Assembly: GCA_012837655.1 (NCBI GenBank) | Contig: DUQT01000056.1 | Span: 1-6,909 of the forward strand | From: Actinomyces sp. | GTDB taxonomy: Bacteria > Actinomycetota > Actinomycetes > Actinomycetales > Actinomycetaceae | DNA: 6,909 bases | Direction: 5' to 3' | In this document: positions 5,648-6,909 of the stretch, in pieces | Position numbering within the stretch: position 1 is the first letter of the stretch | How the letters are laid out: the number at the start of each line of letters is the position of its first letter | Notes under the pieces: model-generated | Database searches by the model: none | Seen by the model: the letters and a program-made list of their open reading frames with translations, nothing else | Told to the model about the DNA's origin: nothing | Translations under genes and position numbers: made by a program

Positions 5648-5654
5648 GAGGGGG
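5648..5654 (+). promoter_or_regulatory. Ribosome binding site of xerC
   Basis: GAGGGGG lies 4 nt before the ATG at 5659. It supports this start, which gives an N-terminus of normal length for the SAM-like core-binding domain. Confidence 0.6.
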
Positions 5655-5658
5655 ATCA

Positions 5659-6573
5659 ATGCAGCTCCACGACTCAGCGCAAGAAATCCTTGCACGCTGG
5701 GAACGCTACTTAACGCACAGTCGTGGAATGTCGCCCCACTCGGTTCGCGCGTACGTCTCAGACATCGATTCCGCACTCCAGTTCATGCTGGGGGAGGCGC
5801 GTTTTGATTCCCGCGACCTCACCGCGCGAGCATTTCGCGCCTGGGTCGCCTCCCGCGCACGCGAAGGAGACGCCCGTTCTTCCATCGCCCGCTACGTTGC
5901 AAGCGCGCGCCTGTTCGGCCAGTGGATGAAACGCGAAGGCATCACAGACGTCGACCCGACCCTAAAACTCAAAGCTGCGTCCGTTGACCAAACCCTGCCG
6001 CAAATCCTCAGCAGGGAACAGGTCACGAACCTTTTCGACTTCCTCCAAGCAAAAGTAGCTGAGGGCGACCCAGCCGATATTCGGGACCTCGCCACCACGG
6101 AGCTCATTTACTCCTGCGGCATCCGAGTCGGCGAACTCGTCGGCCTAAACCTATCCCACCTCAACGCCCCTGACCGCACCATCCGCGTACTTGGAAAAGG
6201 TAGCAAGGAACGCATCGTTCCTTACGGCCTGCCCGCCCACGACGCCCTGCGAATCTGGGTCGAGCAAGGCAGACCCGCCCTCGTAAATGAAAAATCAGGA
6301 CAAGCCCTATTTGTAGGTGTTCGCGGCGCGCGAATCGACCAGCGCACTGTGCGCGAAAGGCTGGAACGGGCGTGCGCGCTCGCGGGCATCCCCGTCATTT
6401 CACCGCACGGGTTGCGTCATTCGGCGGCGACCCACATGCTCGAGGGCGGGGCTGACTTACGCGCAGTCCAGGATCTGCTCGGGCATTCTTCTCTACAAAC
6501 TACGCAGCGCTACACGCACGTCGATGCGGGCAGGTTGAGTGCGATCATGAGGCAGGCGCATCCCAGGGCTTGA
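5659..6573 (+). CDS. xerC: Tyrosine recombinase XerC
   Basis: Site-specific recombinase that, with XerD, resolves chromosome dimers at the dif site near the replication terminus; cytosolic, nucleoid-acting. It has 304 residues, normal for XerC. The N-terminal core-binding domain spans about 5-95 (LARWERYLTHSRGMSPHSVRAY). The catalytic domain (about 115-300) holds the full set: Arg156 (YSCGIRVGEL), Lys180 (LGKGSKERIVP), His250 and Arg253 (SPHGLRHSAATHML), His276 (DLLGHSSL) and the nucleophile Tyr285 (TTQRYTHVD). The C-terminus is short, as in Xer proteins. Position between dprA and the M23 gene matches XerC in actinobacteria rather than XerD or a phage integrase. Its last 29 bp overlap the convergent M23 gene. 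Confidence 0.95.
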   Translation: MQLHDSAQEILARWERYLTHSRGMSPHSVRAYVSDIDSALQFMLGEARFDSRDLTARAFRAWVASRAREGDARSSIARYVASARLFGQWMKREGITDVDPTLKLKAASVDQTLPQILSREQVTNLFDFLQAKVAEGDPADIRDLATTELIYSCGIRVGELVGLNLSHLNAPDRTIRVLGKGSKERIVPYGLPAHDALRIWVEQGRPALVNEKSGQALFVGVRGARIDQRTVRERLERACALAGIPVISPHGLRHSAATHMLEGGADLRAVQDLLGHSSLQTTQRYTHVDAGRLSAIMRQAHPRA

Positions 6574-6909
6574 GCACCGGATTTCCTAGCAGAAGCCCAA
6601 GCGGATTCAAATACAGATCGCGGTTCACTTTGACGCCCCAGTGCAGACAATCGTTGTCGTGCCCCTCTTCGAGCGTGCCGACAACAGTGCCAGCCGGGAT
6701 ATTTGCGCCGCGTTTGACCGCCGGGGCAACAGGTTCAAACGTAGAACTCAGACCATCGCTGTGGCGCACCGACACAACGTTTCTGTCAGCGAGCTTGCCC
6801 GCATAAACCACAACACCTGCACGGGGACTGCGAATCTGCGTTCCCACACCTGGACACACATCCACACCGCGGTGGCCAGAAAGCCAACGGAACTCGGGCG
6901 GATCAAAAC
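6545..6909 (-). CDS. M23 family (LytM/NlpD-like) peptidase, N-terminally truncated by the window edge
   Basis: C-terminal 120 residues of an M23 peptidase-domain protein; the start lies beyond 6909. The visible part begins FDPPEFRWLSGHRGVD, where His12 and Asp16 form the first zinc motif (HxxxD). SPRAGVVVYAGKLADRNVVSVRHSDGLSSTFEPV is the usual core strand region, and DCLHWGVKVNRDLYLNPLGLL contains the second motif with His89. The normal H-x-H is C-L-H here (Cys87), so the catalytic first histidine is absent; this could lower or abolish cleavage. The family normally cuts peptidoglycan cross-bridges outside the membrane or activates amidases. The export signal would be in the missing part. In actinobacteria this gene normally lies between xerC and rpsB. 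Convergent with xerC, overlapping by 29 bp. Confidence 0.92.
   Translation of the reverse strand, partial: FDPPEFRWLSGHRGVDVCPGVGTQIRSPRAGVVVYAGKLADRNVVSVRHSDGLSSTFEPVAPAVKRGANIPAGTVVGTLEEGHDNDCLHWGVKVNRDLYLNPLGLLLGNPVLKPWDAPAS

Noticed and set aside
5453..5658. dif site or attachment site next to xerC
   Set aside because: No 28-bp element with paired Xer arms is recognisable, and dif normally lies near the terminus, not beside xerC.
5659..6573. Phage or island integrase instead of XerC
   Set aside because: The length, full Xer motif set, lack of a nearby tRNA or phage genes, and conserved dprA-xerC-M23 order point to the housekeeping XerC.

Overview
The window is a chromosomal housekeeping segment from an actinobacterium. 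The gene order lepB - rnhB - DUF2469 - yraN - comM(yifB) - dprA - xerC - (opposite strand) M23 peptidase is the conserved actinobacterial block that usually lies between rplS and rpsB. DUF2469 is essentially restricted to Actinomycetota. The LepB lid region with its CCD motif, the GHRGVD-type M23 protein and a moderately high G+C (judged by eye) agree with this. The absence of a whiG/fliA-type sigma factor between dprA and xerC would suit Actinomycetaceae-like lineages, but the genus cannot be read from the sequence.

Layout. Positions 1-197 hold a hierarchical 17-bp tandem repeat and then a weak promoter and RBS for lepB (198-1001). A second degenerate array begins inside the last codons of lepB and fills most of the gap to rnhB (1178-1906). 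DUF2469 (1914-2219, GTG start) follows after 7 bp. A strong intrinsic terminator (2269-2303) closes that transcript. Next is a tight three-gene operon, yraN - comM - dprA (2336-5461), with an ATGA overlap and then a 14-bp overlap. A third degenerate array begins in the last two codons of dprA and runs toward xerC (5659-6573). A truncated minus-strand M23 peptidase gene (6545-6909) converges on xerC and overlaps its 3' end by 29 bp.

How the genes work together. LepB cleaves signal peptides at the membrane. RNase HII removes ribonucleotides from DNA. YraN (predicted nuclease fold), ComM (branch-migration helicase) and DprA (RecA loader) form a DNA-uptake/recombination operon. XerC resolves chromosome dimers, and the M23 protein is a predicted exported cell-wall hydrolase or a regulator of one.

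The genes themselves are ordinary members of their families. The unusual signal is in the gaps. Three separate intergenic regions carry unrelated degenerate tandem arrays. In the two cases where the upstream gene is visible, the repeat unit contains the 3' end of that gene including its stop codon, so that stop codons recur at the same unit position. ComM also carries a collagen-like G-x-T linker encoded by a 9-bp tandem repeat.
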